From: Pseudoalteromonas sp. XMcav2-N
GTDB taxonomy: Bacteria; Pseudomonadota; Gammaproteobacteria; Enterobacterales; Alteromonadaceae
Length of the DNA stretch: 48,421 nt
Assembly: GCF_024124545.1 (NCBI RefSeq)
Contig: NZ_JAMXSF010000026.1
Location: 1-48,421, forward strand
Reading direction: 5' to 3'
Positions within the stretch are counted from its first letter, which is position 1, and the number at the start of each line of letters is the position of its first letter. The notes beneath the pieces were generated by a model, which saw nothing but the letters and a program-made list of their open reading frames with translations, ran no database searches and was not told the DNA's origin. Shown in pieces: positions 17,301 to 26,074 of this stretch. Position numbers and translations under genes: made by a program.

Positions 17301-18143
17301 ATGGATAAACACATGACAAAATCGATTTTAATCACCGGATGCTCAACCGGGATCGGCTTTTACTGCGCCCAAGCACTCCATACAGCTGGGTTTCGTGTCG
17401 TCGCATCGGTGCGTAATCCTCAACACTTAGAGCGCTTTCGGGAAAGCGGGATCCCCTGTGTCATTTTAGACCTGGCTGATGAGTCCTCTATCAAAACAGG
17501 ATTTGATGAAGCCGTGGCATTATGCGACGGTCAGCTAGACGCGCTATTCAACAATGGGGCATATGGTCAGCCCGGTGCCGTTGAAGATTTACCTACCGAT
17601 GTATTGCGCGCTCAGTTTGAAACTAATTTATTTGGCTGGCACACACTGACACGCTTGGCTGTTGCCCATATGAGACAGCACGGAGGTGACAGTCGAGTAA
17701 TTCAGAACTCTTCAGTTCTGGGGCTGGTAGCCTTACCTTACCGCGGTGCTTACAATGCAAGTAAATTCGCACTGGAGGGGTTAACCGATACACTCCGTAT
17801 GGAACTAAGCGGGTCAAATATTCAGGTCAGTCTGATAGAGCCTGGTCCAATTCTGTCCGAGTTTCGTCGTAATGCGCGCATTGCATTTGAGCAACACGTT
17901 GAAATAGGTAGCAGCGTGCACAAGGCCGAATATGAGGCTCAGTTAACTCGTCTGAATGCACAATCTGCACCTCAAAAATTCACGCTGGGGCCAGAGGCTG
18001 TCTATGACAAATTACTGCATGCCCTTAGCGCTAAACGCGCCAAGCCAAGATACTATGTGACCTTCCCGACTTATCTGATGGGGTATCTAAAACGTCTGCT
18101 CAGCTCAGCCTGGTTGGATAAAATTTTGCTGAAAAATAGATAA
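17301..18143 (+). CDS. Short-chain dehydrogenase/reductase (classical SDR)
   Basis: From the ATG at 17301 the product is 280 residues, with a second possible ATG at 17313 and a TTG at 17283. The Rossmann motif TGCSTGIG lies at about 12-19, the cofactor-binding Asp at LDLAD, the NNGAYG motif at about 84-89, and the catalytic residues at Ser137/138 (QNSSVLG), Tyr151 and Lys155 (YNASK). The length and the S-x12-YxxxK spacing are those of a classical SDR. It resembles NAD(P)-dependent oxidoreductases acting on steroids, retinoids or ketones; the actual substrate is not evident. It is a single gene closed by the terminator at 18175. Confidence 0.9.
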   Translation: MDKHMTKSILITGCSTGIGFYCAQALHTAGFRVVASVRNPQHLERFRESGIPCVILDLADESSIKTGFDEAVALCDGQLDALFNNGAYGQPGAVEDLPTDVLRAQFETNLFGWHTLTRLAVAHMRQHGGDSRVIQNSSVLGLVALPYRGAYNASKFALEGLTDTLRMELSGSNIQVSLIEPGPILSEFRRNARIAFEQHVEIGSSVHKAEYEAQLTRLNAQSAPQKFTLGPEAVYDKLLHALSAKRAKPRYYVTFPTYLMGYLKRLLSSAWLDKILLKNR

Positions 18144-18174
18144 TATCACTGCATACAGTAGTGACTGGATCAAA

Positions 18175-18199
18175 AAAAGGAGCCATTGGCTCCTTTTCT
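18175..18199. terminator. Bidirectional terminator between the SDR gene and rplT
   Basis: The 10-bp stem AAAAGGAGCC/GGCTCCTTTT with loop ATT has an A run before and a T-rich run after it. It therefore functions as an intrinsic terminator for both convergent units. Confidence 0.88.
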
Positions 18200-18223
18200 T
18201 TTCAATCGCTTAGCTTAAGAGAA

Positions 18224-18583
18224 TTAAGCTGCAAGACCTTCTTTTGCTTTAGCAACTAGTGCTGCGAAAGCTACTTGGTCGTATACTGCGATATCAGCTA
18301 GGATCTTACGATCGATTTCAACAGATGACTTTTTAAGGCCATTGATGAAACGGCTGTAAGAAAGGCCGTTTTGACGTGCAGCAGCGTTGATACGTGCAAT
18401 CCATAGTTGACGGAAAGTACGTTTCTTAGCGCGACGGTCACGGTAAGCGTATTGACCTGCTTTAGTTACTGCCTGGAAAGCTACGCGATAAACACGTGAA
18501 CGTGCTCCGTAGTAACCTTTAGCTTGCTTTAATACTTTTTTGTGACGTGCACGTGCGATAACACCGCGTTTAACTCTTGCCAT
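18224..18583 (-). CDS. rplT: 50S ribosomal protein L20
   Basis: The 119-residue product is clearly L20, with the basic N-terminal MARVKRGVIARARHKKVLK and the conserved GYYGARSRVYR and RQLWIARINAAARQNG segments. L20 binds 23S rRNA early in 50S assembly and, in enterobacteria, represses its own operon by binding the leader upstream of rpmI. It lies 15 bp after rpmI and is the last gene of the thrS-infC-rpmI-rplT block. Confidence 0.99.
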   Translation of the reverse strand: MARVKRGVIARARHKKVLKQAKGYYGARSRVYRVAFQAVTKAGQYAYRDRRAKKRTFRQLWIARINAAARQNGLSYSRFINGLKKSSVEIDRKILADIAVYDQVAFAALVAKAKEGLAA

Positions 18584-18598
18584 TTCTGATATCCTCTA

Positions 18599-18799
18599 TT
18601 AAGCGAATGGTAACATACGATTGATAAGACCAAGGTCATTCTTATGAACCATAGTCTTGTTACGTAGGTGAAGTTTACGCTTAGAAGATTTCTTAGTCAG
18701 AATGTGACGAAGATGCGACTGTTTACGCTTGAAACCGCCAGAAGCAGTCTTTTTGAAGCGCTTAGCAGCACCTCTGTGTGTCTTTAGTTTGTAAGACAT
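18599..18799 (-). CDS. rpmI: 50S ribosomal protein L35
   Basis: The 66-residue product starts at the ATG at 18799 (MSYKLKTHRGAAKRFKKT), which has a GGAG eight bases upstream. The open frame extends 13 codons further but that part is not L35. The conserved HILTKKSSKRKLHLR and the C-terminus INRMLPFA identify it. It is co-transcribed with rplT. Confidence 0.98.
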   Translation of the reverse strand: MSYKLKTHRGAAKRFKKTASGGFKRKQSHLRHILTKKSSKRKLHLRNKTMVHKNDLGLINRMLPFA

Positions 18800-18926
18800 T
18801 GCAATAACTCCAAATGATATTGCGTTAACATTATGCAATCAGGCGGATGATAAACATCACTTTTTTGGCCTGGTATGCACCCTAATTCCGGTGAAAAGCC
18901 ATAAGTGACCTTTACTTAGGTACCGG

Positions 18927-18964
18927 TTAACTCAGGTGGCGTACGCACTTGAAACCTGAGTTAA
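18927..18964 (-). promoter_or_regulatory. Hairpin in the infC-rpmI intergenic leader
   Basis: A perfect 11-bp inverted repeat (TTAACTCAGGT/ACCTGAGTTAA) with a 16-base loop lies in the ~200-base gap between infC and rpmI. It has no T run, so it is not a normal terminator. In E. coli the leader of rpmI-rplT folds into L20 binding sites that control rpmI translation; by position this hairpin could be part of such a structure. That role is inferred from position only. Confidence 0.45.
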
Positions 18965-19003
18965 ATTCTGTCGATCGTCAAATCGGCGCGTATTATGCCT
19001 TAA

Positions 19004-19552
19004 TTAAGACTTTTTCGCAACAGGCGCCATCATCATAATCATTTGACGGCCTTCCACCCGGTTCGGGAATGACTCAACCTGAGCCACCTCTTCCAGGTCC
19101 GCTTTCAAACGATTAAGCATTTCAATGGCAATTTCCTGGTGGGCCATTTCACGGCCACGGAAACGAATGGTGATTTTCGCTTTGTCGCCCGCTTCAAGGA
19201 ATTTGCGAAGGTTACGCAGTTTGACCTGATAATCGCCTTCGTCCGTGCCAGGACGGAATTTGATTTCTTTAACCTGGATCTGTTTTTGCTTTTTCTTTTG
19301 TTCTTTTTGTAGTTTTGCTTTTTCAAAAAGGAACTTACCGTAGTCCATTACTTTACAGACTGGTGGCTCTGCATTCGGACTGATCTCAACCAGGTCCAGG
19401 CCGGCTTCTTCCGCAAGCGTTCTTGCTTCTCTAATTGAAACTACGCCTGCCTGTTCGCCTTCAGCGTCAATTAAGCGAACTTCTTTCGCTGTGATTTCTT
19501 CATTGATACGATTTTTCTGAGCAGTAGTTTGCCCTTTTTTGCCGCCTCTAAT
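19004..19552 (-). CDS. infC: Translation initiation factor IF-3 (AUU start)
   Basis: The 182-residue product has the IF-3 N-terminal domain (NRINEEITAKEVRLIDAEGE), a lysine-rich linker (about 80-95) and the C-terminal domain (IKFRPGTDEGDYQVKLRNL, KITIRFRGREMAHQ). The start is taken as the ATT at 19552, with GGAGG eight bases upstream and the first codons reading I-R-G-G-K-K, as in E. coli infC. A TTG five codons earlier overlaps that Shine-Dalgarno sequence and is unlikely. The rare AUU start is the known means by which IF-3 limits its own translation. It lies 85 bp after thrS. Confidence 0.97.
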   Translation of the reverse strand: MRGGKKGQTTAQKNRINEEITAKEVRLIDAEGEQAGVVSIREARTLAEEAGLDLVEISPNAEPPVCKVMDYGKFLFEKAKLQKEQKKKQKQIQVKEIKFRPGTDEGDYQVKLRNLRKFLEAGDKAKITIRFRGREMAHQEIAIEMLNRLKADLEEVAQVESFPNRVEGRQMIMMMAPVAKKS

Positions 19553-19637
19553 GGTACGTTCCTCCAAAAAGTCAAAAATATATTGTGCGAAAAGCGTTTT
19601 ATGTTAGTTGATAAGCCCTTCGCACAGGTTTGTTAAA

Positions 19638-21548
19638 TTAACGTCTGTCTTTAATTTCTTCGCTGATCTTAGCAATGAAGTCATCAACAGAGAACTTGCC
19701 CAGGTCTTCACCTTTGCGTGTTCTTACCGCAACTTCTTGTTGTTCTACTTCTTTGTCACCAACAACAAGGAGATAAGGGATACGTTTTAAAGTATGCTCG
19801 CGGATTTTAAAGCCAATCTTTTCATTTCTCAAGTCAGCACAGGCTCTTATTCCAAGTTTATTCAGTTTTTGTACAACTTCGTGCACATAGTCCGCCTGTT
19901 TGTCGGTGATATTCATAATCACCACTTGCTTAGGGGCAAGCCAGGTCGGGAATAAACCCGCATACTCTTCTGTCAGGATGCCAATGAAACGCTCCAGTGA
20001 GCCCAAAACAGCACGGTGGATCATCACTGGTGTTTTACGTTCATTGTTTTCCGCCACATACGTCGCGCCCAAGCGGCCCGGTAAAGCAAAGTCTAGCTGT
20101 ACTGTGCCACATTGCCAAGCACGCTCAAGACAGTCGTACAAGGTAAACTCGATCTTAGGGCCGTAAAACGCGCCCTCGCCCGGCAAGTAGTCGAACTCAA
20201 TGTCATTCGCTTTAAGTGCATCAGCCAGCGCTTCTTCTGCTTTGTCCCACATTTCGTCGTCACCGATGCGCTTTTCAGGGCGCGTAGACAGTTTTACGAC
20301 AATTTTTTCAAAGCCGAACGTTGAATATGTATCATAGATCATATTAATACAAGCTGATACTTCATCCATGATCTGTTCTTCAGTACAGAAGATATGCGCA
20401 TCATCCTGTGTAAAACCACGAACACGCATCAGACCGTGCAGTGCGCCCGAAGGCTCATTACGGTGACAACAGCCAAATTCGGCCATACGCAATGGTAAGT
20501 CACGGTACGACTTCAAGCCTTGGTTGAAGATTTGCACGTGTCCCGGACAGTTCATTGGCTTAATGGCATATTCACGCTTTTCAGACTCTGTGGTGAACAT
20601 CGCATCAGCGTACTTGTCCCAGTGGCCTGATTTTTCCCACAGACCACGGTCCATCATCAGCGGGCCTTTAACTTCTTCGTAAGCATACTCACGCAGTTTC
20701 TCACGCACGAAGTCTTCAAGCTCACGGTAGATGCTCCAACCGTCGTTATGCCAGAAAACCATGCCCGGCGCTTCTTCCTGCCAGTGCCACAGATCCAGTG
20801 CTTTACCAATTTTACGGTGATCGCGTTTCTCAGCTTCTTCCAGACGCTTCAGGTAAGCCTTAAGCTGCTTCTTATCTGCCCACGCAGTACCATAGATACG
20901 CTGAAGCATTTTATTTTCTGCATTACCACGCCAGTATGCACCAGCCACTTTCATAATTTTGAAGTGTTGGCAGAATTTCATGTTTGGCACATGTGGACCA
21001 CGACACATGTCCACATATTCTTCATGGTGGTATAAGCCTGGACGGTCATCTTTGTCGATGTTTTCATCCAGGATTTCCATTTTGTAGGTTTCGCCACGCG
21101 CTTCAAATGCGTCGCGTGCCTCTTGCCAGCTTACTTTCTTCTTAATAACGTCATAGTTAGTTTTAGCAAGTTCAAGCATGCGCTTTTCGATGGCATCGAG
21201 GTCTTCCTGAGTCAGCGAGTGCTCCATGTCGATGTCGTAGTAGAAACCGTTATCAATGGTCGGACCGATTGCCATTTTGGCTTCAGGGAAAAGCTGCTTA
21301 ACCGCGTGGCCAATCAGGTGCGCACACGAGTGACGGATTATCTCTAAACCATCTTCATCTTTTGCGGTGATGATCTCAAGCTGCGCGTCCTGTTCAATCA
21401 GGTCGCATGCATCAACACGCACACCGTTAACACGACCTGCGATGGTGGCTTTCGCCAGGCCTGGGCCGATGTCTTGAGCGACTTCTAAAGTAGTGACCGG
21501 GTTTTCGAAAATACGCTGACTGCCGTCAGGGAGAGTAATTACTGGCAT
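19638..21548 (-). CDS. thrS: Threonyl-tRNA synthetase
   Basis: The 636-residue product is full length. A TGS domain covers about 1-60 (MPVITLPDGSQRIFE). The editing domain carries HSCAHLIGHA (His-x3-His), and the class II catalytic core has the zinc Cys in MNCPGHVQIF, motif 2 FGCCHRNEPSGALHGLMRVR and motif 3 HRAVLGSLERF. A C-terminal anticodon-binding domain ends at GEDLGKFSVDDFI. It charges tRNA-Thr in the cytoplasm. The ATG has TAGGAA upstream. In E. coli thrS represses itself through a tRNA-like leader; the ~110-base leader here was not folded. Confidence 0.99.
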   Translation of the reverse strand: MPVITLPDGSQRIFENPVTTLEVAQDIGPGLAKATIAGRVNGVRVDACDLIEQDAQLEIITAKDEDGLEIIRHSCAHLIGHAVKQLFPEAKMAIGPTIDNGFYYDIDMEHSLTQEDLDAIEKRMLELAKTNYDVIKKKVSWQEARDAFEARGETYKMEILDENIDKDDRPGLYHHEEYVDMCRGPHVPNMKFCQHFKIMKVAGAYWRGNAENKMLQRIYGTAWADKKQLKAYLKRLEEAEKRDHRKIGKALDLWHWQEEAPGMVFWHNDGWSIYRELEDFVREKLREYAYEEVKGPLMMDRGLWEKSGHWDKYADAMFTTESEKREYAIKPMNCPGHVQIFNQGLKSYRDLPLRMAEFGCCHRNEPSGALHGLMRVRGFTQDDAHIFCTEEQIMDEVSACINMIYDTYSTFGFEKIVVKLSTRPEKRIGDDEMWDKAEEALADALKANDIEFDYLPGEGAFYGPKIEFTLYDCLERAWQCGTVQLDFALPGRLGATYVAENNERKTPVMIHRAVLGSLERFIGILTEEYAGLFPTWLAPKQVVIMNITDKQADYVHEVVQKLNKLGIRACADLRNEKIGFKIREHTLKRIPYLLVVGDKEVEQQEVAVRTRKGEDLGKFSVDDFIAKISEEIKDRR

Positions 21549-21658
21549 GATAATTCCTATTTACAGTGGTGACACCTACAACGCATCACATGTATTAGTT
21601 AAGTTAATTCTTTTAAATTTGATGCCCATCAACGCTTTTACGAATAAGCATTGATTGA

Positions 21659-21673
21659 ACAGTGATATACTGT
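21659..21673. promoter_or_regulatory. 15-bp palindrome in the thrS/EEP divergent promoter region
   Basis: ACAGTGATATACTGT has perfect 5-bp arms (ACAGT/ACTGT) around GATAT. It lies in the 235-bp gap between divergent thrS and the EEP gene. A TTGAAA read on the minus strand at about 21686-21691, about 18 bases from TATATC inside the palindrome, could form the thrS promoter, so a protein bound here would cover its -10 region. It does not match the LexA box, in which the arms are CTGT first and ACAG second. Confidence 0.35.
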
Positions 21674-21783
21674 CAGTGTCCGGGGACTTTCAAACGCGGA
21701 GACCATTGTGACCGCTCACGTGACGAGTTGCAAGGAAAAGACTAAGATTAAGCAGGGATTTGGGTAAAATGACGAGGAAAACC

Positions 21784-22788
21784 ATGGCACAGAAACACAC
21801 ATACAAGTTTGCATCCTTTAATTTGCTGAACTTTGCTGCGCCCCCTTATTCTTTTTATCAGCTTGATGAATCCTACAACGACACTCAGTGGCTCACCAAA
21901 ACCCAGTTTATCACGGGTCTAATCCAGCATATGGACCCAAGCGTCATTGTGTTTCAGGAAGTGTTTAGCCCCGAAACGCTGGCTACCTTATGTGAAGATT
22001 TGGGTCTACCGTATTTTGCCACCGTAGACACGCCTAAACCTGATCTGGTCTATCCCAATGTGCTGTTTAATCCCATTGTCGCCATTGCCAGCAAATTCCC
22101 CTTTAAGAGCTTTACCCCGCTGGAGCCCTGCCCCGAGTTACTGGAATACCTCAATAACCAACACCAGTTTAAGTTCAACCGAACTCCGATCAAATGCAGT
22201 TTTGAGCTACCCGATTTTGGCCTGACAACCGTCTATGCAGTGCATTTTAAATCCCAACGCGTCCATTCGATGGCCCACATGCTGGGTAATGCTTCCGTCG
22301 AAGATCCCTTGCTCACTTTATTGCACCAGACCGTCGGCACCATGCAGTCGCAGATCTCCCGCTCGCTGGAGGCCTCTATTGTTTACTACGATGCCCTCAA
22401 AACACAGCGCGAGAAAGGCGCCGCAACACTCGTCATGGGTGATTTTAACGACCATATTGCCAGCCCTGCACTGTCTTTTATGACTCAGCAGTTTCCGACC
22501 AGTGCTATCCATCAGGACTTTAACAGCGTCGGACTATTCGATAGTTTTTGCCTGGCGGACAATCAACTCAGCTTTGGTCAGAAGCCACCTACTCACTACT
22601 ATCAGGGTACAGGCAACACGCTCGACTATATTTTAGCCTCTAAAGAGTTCAACCCAAACCATGAGCACAGCAAGGTCAGACGCCTCACCTATCACAATTA
22701 TGCGTCGCACCTGGACCCCAAACGGGATGAAGAAGACATTCGCTATTCCGATCATGCCGCCATTGCCATAGAAATGATGCTGCAATAA
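21784..22788 (+). CDS. Endonuclease/exonuclease/phosphatase (EEP) family protein
   Basis: From the ATG at 21784 (GAGGA six bases upstream) the product is 334 residues; an ATG at 21769 and a TTG at 21760 are also in frame. The EEP active-site set is complete: FNLLNF (Asn13), VIVFQEVFSP (Glu59, metal ligand), the VHFKSQRV segment with its catalytic His, GDFNDH and the final RYSDHAAIAIEM Asp-His pair. These enzymes are Mg-dependent phosphodiesterases acting on DNA, RNA, phospholipids or inositol phosphates. I see no signal peptide, so the protein is probably cytoplasmic; the substrate is unknown. Confidence 0.87.
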   Translation: MAQKHTYKFASFNLLNFAAPPYSFYQLDESYNDTQWLTKTQFITGLIQHMDPSVIVFQEVFSPETLATLCEDLGLPYFATVDTPKPDLVYPNVLFNPIVAIASKFPFKSFTPLEPCPELLEYLNNQHQFKFNRTPIKCSFELPDFGLTTVYAVHFKSQRVHSMAHMLGNASVEDPLLTLLHQTVGTMQSQISRSLEASIVYYDALKTQREKGAATLVMGDFNDHIASPALSFMTQQFPTSAIHQDFNSVGLFDSFCLADNQLSFGQKPPTHYYQGTGNTLDYILASKEFNPNHEHSKVRRLTYHNYASHLDPKRDEEDIRYSDHAAIAIEMMLQ

Positions 22789-22809
22789 GTTCTCGGCGTT
22801 GGCGAGCTG

Positions 22810-22818
22810 TGGTATGAT
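22810..22818 (+). promoter_or_regulatory. Possible extended -10 promoter for the DUF3010 gene
   Basis: The sequence TGGTATGAT has the TGnTATGAT form of an extended -10 element and lies 46 bases before the ATG at 22864. No good -35 box is seen 17 bases upstream, which is usual for extended -10 promoters. Confidence 0.4.
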
Positions 22819-22863
22819 CTTTACCTGTAACGATTTATTTGACCAGTTAATGGGAAACCAACA

Positions 22864-23325
22864 ATGAGAACACTCGGTGTAGAGATTACCGGCAGCGAGG
22901 CCCTGCTGTGCCTGTTGAGCAAAGAAGAAGACGTTTTTGATATCCGTGATATTCGCCAGACGCGCTTCACGCTTGGTAATATTGGCCAGGACACAGATGC
23001 GATGCGCAAATTCCACTTCGATTTTGCTAAGCTGGTAGAAGATTACAAAATTGACTCTATTGCCATTCGTCAGCGTGCCCATAAAGGCAAGTTCGCGGGC
23101 AGCGCGGCAGGCTTTAAAATGGAAACAGCGATGCAGCTTATCGAAGGCACAGACGTTAAGTTATTGTCTTCAACTGAAGTCAAAGAGCAGCTGAAACGCA
23201 ACCCGGTGCCGGTCGATTTCGCCGATACCGGCTTGAAAAAATATCAGGAACAAGCATTTCACAACGCCTACGTATACATCATGCGTAAAACGTATGGTCA
23301 TGAAGAAGCCGAGCAGGCAGAATAG
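22864..23325 (+). CDS. DUF3010 family protein
   Basis: The 153-residue product matches what I know of the DUF3010 family, small cytoplasmic proteins of marine gammaproteobacteria. The N-terminal MRTLGVEITGSEALLCLL resembles the first strands of an RNase H-like/actin-like fold. The SIAIRQRAHKGKFAGSAAGF segment with its basic residues looks conserved. No enzymatic role is known. It is a single gene with its own terminator. The acidic tail HEEAEQAE is probably disordered. Confidence 0.8.
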   Translation: MRTLGVEITGSEALLCLLSKEEDVFDIRDIRQTRFTLGNIGQDTDAMRKFHFDFAKLVEDYKIDSIAIRQRAHKGKFAGSAAGFKMETAMQLIEGTDVKLLSSTEVKEQLKRNPVPVDFADTGLKKYQEQAFHNAYVYIMRKTYGHEEAEQAE

Positions 23326-23332
23326 CCATCTC

Positions 23333-23357
23333 GCCCGGCTTACATGCCGGGCTTTTT
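23333..23357 (+). terminator. Rho-independent terminator after the DUF3010 gene
   Basis: The 7-bp GC-rich stem GCCCGGC/GCCGGGC with loop TTACAT is followed by TTTTT. It starts 8 bases after the stop codon. Confidence 0.9.
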
Positions 23358-23540
23358 GATCCCACTACACACAGCTAACACTTTCTCTTATTTCACTTTT
23401 TTCAATTTGTCACTTGGTTTTCATCCGTGTTCTGCGTTATAAGTACGCTAGGCGTGTGTGCTTTTTCTGAGCAAACTGACGAACACACCCCACATCAACG
23501 CGCAGGGTCGATCCGGCACTGTTACCATGCAGGAGGCAAT

Positions 23541-25385
23541 ATGCTTAAGTTTTTCGAACGATTCACTGACCCATTCCCAGCGCGACCAGCGACACAACCC
23601 CCACAAGGCTTACTGGCGTTTTGCCGGTTTTATACCAAAGGCATGGAGTGGCCACTGTTGTTGATGTCGCTGTCGGCTGCCATCCTGGCCACGCTCGAAG
23701 TGATGTTGTTCGGCTTTATGGGCACGCTGGTTGACTGGATGCAGGCGTACACGCCTGCTGAGTTGTTCGAAGTTAAGCGCCAGGAGCTCACCATGATGGC
23801 CTTGATCACTTTGGTCGGCCTCCCCTGTTTGGTATTTTTCCATAGTGCCGTTTTACATCAGAGCTTGTTGGGTAATTACCCCATGGCTATCCGATGGCTG
23901 GCACATCGTTATTTGCTTAAACAAAGTATCTCTTTTTATCAGGATGAATTTGCCGGGCGAATTGCCACCAAAGTGATGCAAACAGCATTGGCCATCCGAG
24001 AAGCGGTAATGAAACTGCTGGATGTGCTGGTTTATGTCATTGTGTACTTTGGCGCTATGCTAGCTCTGGTGAGTGACAGTGACAAGAGACTGATGATCCC
24101 TTTGCTGATTTGGCTGGCCTTGTATATAGGGATGCAGTTCTATTTTGTTCCCCGACTCAAAGAGGTCGCCAGCAAACAAGCCGATGCCCGCTCTCAGATG
24201 ACAGGTCGCGTAGTTGACAGCTACACCAATATCACCACGGTCAAGCTGTTCTCGTATAATAAGCGAGAGGAAATCTACGCTCGGGAAAGTATGGACCTGT
24301 TTATCCAACCCGTCTATGCGCAGATGCGGCTGGCAACCCAGTTGAATGTCAGTATTCAGACACTGAATTTCCTGCTGGTGTTCAGTGTCGCGGCGGGCTC
24401 CCTCTACCTGTGGTCACTCAGTGCAATCAGCAGCGGCGCCATTGCAATCACGATTGCCCTGGCTTTGCGCCTTAATGGCATGTCGCAATGGATTATGTGG
24501 GAAGTTTCGAGCTTGTTTGAAAATATAGGCACCGCCATTGATGGTAAAAATACCTTGGCCAGACCGTTAGACGTACAGGATCTGCCCAACGCTCCGCCGT
24601 TAAACGTCACCCGGGGCGAAATAAAGTTTACCGATCTGCACTTTGCATACAGGCGGCAAAAGCAATCCGATCAACATGCCGTCATTCAGGGGCTTAACCT
24701 GACAATCGCCCCAGGCGAAAAAATCGGTATTGTCGGTCGCTCCGGCGCGGGAAAATCGACCCTGGTCAATCTACTGCTGCGTTTTTATGATGTTCAGCAA
24801 GGCAGCATTGTAATTGATGGGCAAAACATTGCTCAGGTTGACCAGGAAAGCTTACGCGCAAACATCGCCATGGTGACACAAGATACTGCACTGCTTCACC
24901 GCAGTGTTCGTGATAATGTGCTGTACGGCAGGCCCGACGCAAGTGAAACAGAGTTGCTGGATGCCATTAATAAAGCCGAAGCGAGTCAGTTTATCGAAGG
25001 ACTTGAAGACAGTCAGGGGAATACCGGGCTGGATGCTCAGGTGGGTGAGCGCGGTGTTAAGCTTTCAGGCGGACAACGCCAGCGTATTGCCATAGCACGG
25101 GTATTGCTAAAGAATGCCCCTATTCTGATTTTGGATGAAGCAACCGCGGCTCTGGACTCTGAAGTAGAAGCGGCGATTCAGGATAGTTTAGACAGTCTGA
25201 TGACGGGTAAAACCGTGATTGCGATTGCGCACCGCTTATCGACCATTGCACAAATGGACCGGCTGATAGTGATGGATCAAGGCCAGATTGTTGAACAAGG
25301 CACACACGATGCCCTACTGGCACAAAACGGTATCTATGCGAAATTGTGGGCACATCAAACGGGCGGTTTTATTGGTGTTGAATAG
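23541..25385 (+). CDS. ABC half-transporter (fused membrane and ATPase domains)
   Basis: The ATG at 23541 with AGGAGG five bases upstream gives 614 residues; 38 open codons before it are not part of the protein. A six-helix transmembrane domain covers about 30-330. The ATPase domain has Walker A GRSGAGKSTLVNLL, Q loop AMVTQDTALLHRS, signature LSGGQRQRIAIARVLL, Walker B ILILDEATAALDSEVE and H loop AIAHRLSTI. The layout is that of MsbA/multidrug exporters that work as dimers. A homodimer is likely because no second half-transporter lies nearby. The substrate is unknown. Confidence 0.92.
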   Translation: MLKFFERFTDPFPARPATQPPQGLLAFCRFYTKGMEWPLLLMSLSAAILATLEVMLFGFMGTLVDWMQAYTPAELFEVKRQELTMMALITLVGLPCLVFFHSAVLHQSLLGNYPMAIRWLAHRYLLKQSISFYQDEFAGRIATKVMQTALAIREAVMKLLDVLVYVIVYFGAMLALVSDSDKRLMIPLLIWLALYIGMQFYFVPRLKEVASKQADARSQMTGRVVDSYTNITTVKLFSYNKREEIYARESMDLFIQPVYAQMRLATQLNVSIQTLNFLLVFSVAAGSLYLWSLSAISSGAIAITIALALRLNGMSQWIMWEVSSLFENIGTAIDGKNTLARPLDVQDLPNAPPLNVTRGEIKFTDLHFAYRRQKQSDQHAVIQGLNLTIAPGEKIGIVGRSGAGKSTLVNLLLRFYDVQQGSIVIDGQNIAQVDQESLRANIAMVTQDTALLHRSVRDNVLYGRPDASETELLDAINKAEASQFIEGLEDSQGNTGLDAQVGERGVKLSGGQRQRIAIARVLLKNAPILILDEATAALDSEVEAAIQDSLDSLMTGKTVIAIAHRLSTIAQMDRLIVMDQGQIVEQGTHDALLAQNGIYAKLWAHQTGGFIGVE

Positions 25386-25400
25386 TCGCGCTCATGTAGA

Positions 25401-26027
25401 TCAGGTCGGTTGTTGTATTGCATATTTTATGCCCCCACAAAATAACTGACAGGCCTGATCCACAAAAGCATCCAGGTCTGCTTCAGTAAGGGGGGCCTGC
25501 CAGCGGATAGCCTGATCCCAAAACGTCAGCCGCTTCAACGCCCCCCAAAAAAAAGCAGCGGCAAATGGCGCAGAGAAAGTGCCCAGACACCCTGCACGGG
25601 AAGCCTCTTCAAACCACAGGCTCATTGCAGACTCGCACTGGCTGAATTTCCGGTTAAGCCTGTCAGCCTGAGCCTGACAGCGCATGGACTCAATCATAAC
25701 GATGCGTGACAGCTTGATGTAGTCTTCATCCGCCAGCAGGGAAACAGCGCTGTCGGCAAGGTGACGCAGCTGAATTTCAAAATCGTAGTTTGGGATAAAC
25801 TGAATGGTCGTAATTGGTTGTATTCTTTCAATTAACGAAACGACTACTGCATCAAACAAAGCTTCTTTTGTTGCGTAATGCTTGTACAATGTACGTTTGG
25901 ATACCCCTGCTGCACTACAAATTGCCTCCATAGTGGTGGCCTGCAGCCCCCGCTGAGCAAACTCTTCTACCGCTGCGCTTAATATTGCTTGTTGTTTTTC
26001 AGTAAGCTGGGTCATCGACTCGAACAT
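25401..26027 (-). CDS. TetR/AcrR family regulator
   Basis: The 208-residue product has a TetR-type helix-turn-helix at about 10-56 (ILSAAVEEFAQRGLQATTME, AAGVSKRTLYKHYATKEALF). A helical ligand-binding domain resembling the AefR/AcrR C-terminal type follows. A second ATG four codons in could also be used. It is convergent with the ABC half-transporter and divergent from the RND efflux genes at 26477. The four GTATAC sites in the shared upstream region are its likely operators. By analogy with AcrR it would repress the pump until a toxic ligand binds. Confidence 0.92.
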   Translation of the reverse strand: MFESMTQLTEKQQAILSAAVEEFAQRGLQATTMEAICSAAGVSKRTLYKHYATKEALFDAVVVSLIERIQPITTIQFIPNYDFEIQLRHLADSAVSLLADEDYIKLSRIVMIESMRCQAQADRLNRKFSQCESAMSLWFEEASRAGCLGTFSAPFAAAFFWGALKRLTFWDQAIRWQAPLTEADLDAFVDQACQLFCGGIKYAIQQPT

Positions 26028-26074
26028 CTGTGTGAAATTAACAGTAGTTTAACTTAAAAAGGCCCAATGTGAAA

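Noticed and set aside
21659..21673. LexA/SOS box
   Set aside because: The arm order is ACAGT...ACTGT rather than CTGT...ACAG, so it does not match the LexA consensus.
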